Below are positions 5,376 through 6,287 of a stretch of DNA of 6,287 bases, piece by piece. The notes under the pieces were generated by a model. That model saw nothing but the letters and a program-made list of their open reading frames with translations, was not told the DNA's origin and did not search any database. The position numbers were made by a program, and so were the translations under genes. The DNA comes from Thermodesulfobacteriota bacterium (GTDB taxonomy: Bacteria; Desulfobacterota; DSM-4660; Desulfatiglandales; HGW-15), in NCBI GenBank assembly GCA_025454125.1, contig JALOPA010000128.1, forward strand, positions 1 through 6,287, in the 5' to 3' direction. How positions within the stretch are numbered: the stretch's first letter is position 1; the number at the start of each line of letters is the position of its first letter.

Positions 5376-5403
5376 AGTCTAGTCAAAACTGAAATTTTGT
5401 CAA
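5376..5403 (-). promoter_or_regulatory. Promoter of the tRNA gene
   Basis: On the minus strand TTGACA (complement of 5398-5403, perfect -35) is followed after 16 bases by TAGACT (complement of 5376-5381), four of six bases of a -10. The predicted start point, near 5369, is about five bases before the mature tRNA 5' end, which fits a tRNA leader. An 8-base inverted repeat ATTTCAGT/ACTGAAAT (5371-5378 with 5388-5395) overlaps the -10 and spacer. Confidence 0.65.
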
Positions 5404-5442
5404 CGAAATTGTTGTCTCCTGCGAAGTTTGCTGACCTCCCGG

Positions 5443-5721
5443 TCATCCCTCGCAGACGTCCGCGCACCGGCCCTTCAGCAAGGAAAGATCCCCTCCGCAC
5501 CAGGCCAGAATGGGGAGTTCGTTCCCCGTGGCAGGGTCATAGCAATACCGATAGCTGAAGTTGCGGTCATACTCCTTGCAGACTTTGCTCCTGCCTCTCA
5601 CAAAATAGGAGCATTCGTTGTTTTCACAGACCATCAGGTCGTGGTCCCACCCCGCTTCGTCGGGAGGTTCCCAAGTGACCAGATTCTCATGGCAGTAAGG
5701 ACAAGTATTTTCACTCACCAT
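5443..5721 (-). CDS. Small Cys-rich zinc-finger-like protein, 92 residues
   Basis: The protein has nine cysteines in 92 residues: C7, C10, C32, C37, C48, C60, C75, C86 and C90. CPYC (7-10) plus CENNEC (32-37) gives a CxxC...CxxxxC pattern like that of the phage Ogr/Delta zinc finger group, and VCENNECSYFVRG is reminiscent of it; whether it binds DNA is unknown. The C-terminal half (YRYCYDPATGNELPILAWCGGDLSLLKGRC) is distinctive and looks conserved in style, but I cannot name it. There is no signal peptide. A strong ribosome binding site GGAGG (complement of 5731-5735) lies nine bases before ATG 5721. A small hairpin TGACC-GGGA-GGTCA contains the stop codon. It is divergent from the incomplete gene at 5892. 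Confidence 0.85.
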   Translation of the reverse strand: MVSENTCPYCHENLVTWEPPDEAGWDHDLMVCENNECSYFVRGRSKVCKEYDRNFSYRYCYDPATGNELPILAWCGGDLSLLKGRCADVCEG

Positions 5722-5754
5722 TGAAGTTTTCCTCCGAAAGATTGTATCGAAACT

Positions 5755-5782
5755 AAGTTAAGGAGACAGCACGGTATGTCAA
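5755..5782 (-). promoter_or_regulatory. Possible promoter of the small Cys-rich gene
   Basis: On the minus strand TTGACA (complement of 5777-5782) is followed after 16 bases by TAACTT (complement of 5755-5760). The predicted start leaves a leader of about 27 bases with the GGAGG site in place. A TACAAT nearer the gene (complement of 5741-5746) matches the -10 consensus better, but it would start transcription inside the ribosome binding site. Confidence 0.4.
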
Positions 5783-5818
5783 CAAAACGATGCGCAGTTC
5801 CTGAGCCCTTGGAAACCC

Positions 5819-5848
5819 TTGACAGATCCCCGAACCGCTTGTTAGGAG
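5819..5848 (+). promoter_or_regulatory. Weak candidate promoter for the gene at 5892
   Basis: TTGACA at 5819-5824 is a perfect -35, but 17-18 bases later there is only TTAGGA/TAGGAG, a poor -10. It is suitably placed in the divergent intergenic region 5722-5891, so an activator-dependent promoter is possible. Confidence 0.25.
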
Positions 5849-5891
5849 TTTTTTGCTGAACCGGCATGTACTGAAGCAAGGAGGAGCGTCC

Positions 5892-6287
5892 ATGAAACAG
5901 GAGACCAAGGATCCAACAACAGGCACCGTGGCGTCGAGGGAGTGCCCTCTGTGCGGGCACCATGAAATCGGATTCGTGACCCAGGACGGCGAGTTTTATC
6001 CCCTCAGACCAGGAACCCCGATAAGAGTTTTTGAACCTCCGTCTCCGGTGCAAAGCCTGCGGGAGATCCAGCAAGCTCCGGTTTCGAGAGAAACCGCGGA
6101 AGAGGGGGCGCATCGCCTCTGGGTCCCGGACCCGCTTCGGGGGGACAAAACCCTTCGCCTCAAGTACAGCGTTCTGGTGAAGGGCCAACTGTCACAGACA
6201 AGGTTGTCCGGGGGGCTCTACGAACGGGCCTACGTGGATAAACTCGATCGGCTGATTGACAAGGTGATCGAGGTCCCGCTTCCGGTC
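5892..6287 (+). CDS. Unrecognised protein with N-terminal CPxC motif, 3' truncated by window
   Basis: The frame is open for 132 codons from ATG 5892 to the last base of the window, so the gene is incomplete here. A near-perfect ribosome binding site AAGGAGG (5878-5884) lies seven bases before the ATG, which makes the start secure. The protein has C18 and C21 in RECPLCGHHEIGFVTQDGE, half of a possible zinc site; no second Cys pair is seen in the visible part. A proline-rich middle (PSPVQSLREIQQAPVS) follows, then a basic stretch (DKTLRLKYSVLVKGQLSQTRLSGGLYERAYVDKLDRLIDKV). No signal peptide is seen. I do not recognise the family. It is divergent from the Cys-rich gene at 5721. A minus-strand open frame over the same bases is a shadow without a ribosome binding site. 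Confidence 0.82.
   Translation, partial: MKQETKDPTTGTVASRECPLCGHHEIGFVTQDGEFYPLRPGTPIRVFEPPSPVQSLREIQQAPVSRETAEEGAHRLWVPDPLRGDKTLRLKYSVLVKGQLSQTRLSGGLYERAYVDKLDRLIDKVIEVPLPV

Noticed and set aside
5741..5746. TACAAT as -10 box of the small Cys-rich gene
   Set aside because: The start point would fall within the GGAGG ribosome binding site, and no -35 lies at the right distance.
5715..6188. Minus-strand 157-residue open frame
   Set aside because: It is antisense to the gene starting at 5892, which has a near-perfect ribosome binding site, and its sequence resembles no protein family.

Overview
The window looks like chromosomal DNA of a Gram-negative bacterium of the Desulfobacterota (old Deltaproteobacteria), probably near the Syntrophobacterales. 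The basis is the style of the RF1 and PrmC proteins, the FmdB-type zinc ribbon, the small Cys-rich proteins, and intergenic DNA full of short hairpin repeats. This placement is inference; no marker gene fixes the genus.

Layout. Bases 1-177 hold no supportable gene. Bases 178-2114 are a two-gene translation-termination operon: prfA (release factor 1) and prmC (the methyltransferase that modifies the RF1 GGQ glutamine), overlapping by 4 bases. Bases 2115-2308 are filled by an inverted-repeat element built from 8-base CACGAAAA-type motifs. Bases 2309-3244 encode a YhcC-like (TIGR01212-type) radical SAM protein. Its last codons run into a 7-base tandem repeat.

Bases 3209-3812, between two convergent genes, are the most unusual part. 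They hold heptanucleotide arrays (consensus ACRTYGA) interleaved with three MITE-like inverted-repeat elements of 141-163 bp. The elements share terminal repeats (core CGTAAAAAG) but have different hairpin cores. The heptad arrays join the element ends at a recurrent TTGA junction, and the stop codons of both convergent genes lie in heptad sequence.

Bases 5208-3810 (minus strand) form a likely three-gene operon: a HELVH putative metallopeptidase, an FmdB-family zinc ribbon, and an unrecognised 182-residue protein. Upstream on the same strand is a tRNA with anticodon CAU (5364-5288, CCA encoded), which has a good promoter. Then come a small Cys-rich zinc-finger-like gene (5721-5443, minus) and, divergent from it, an incomplete gene (5892 to the window end, plus) that also starts with a CPxC motif.

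How the genes work together. prfA and prmC are a clear functional pair. The three-gene minus operon is unified only by zinc-binding signatures and close spacing. No complete defence or biosynthetic system is visible. The best candidate for something poorly described is the heptad/MITE composite at 3209-3812.
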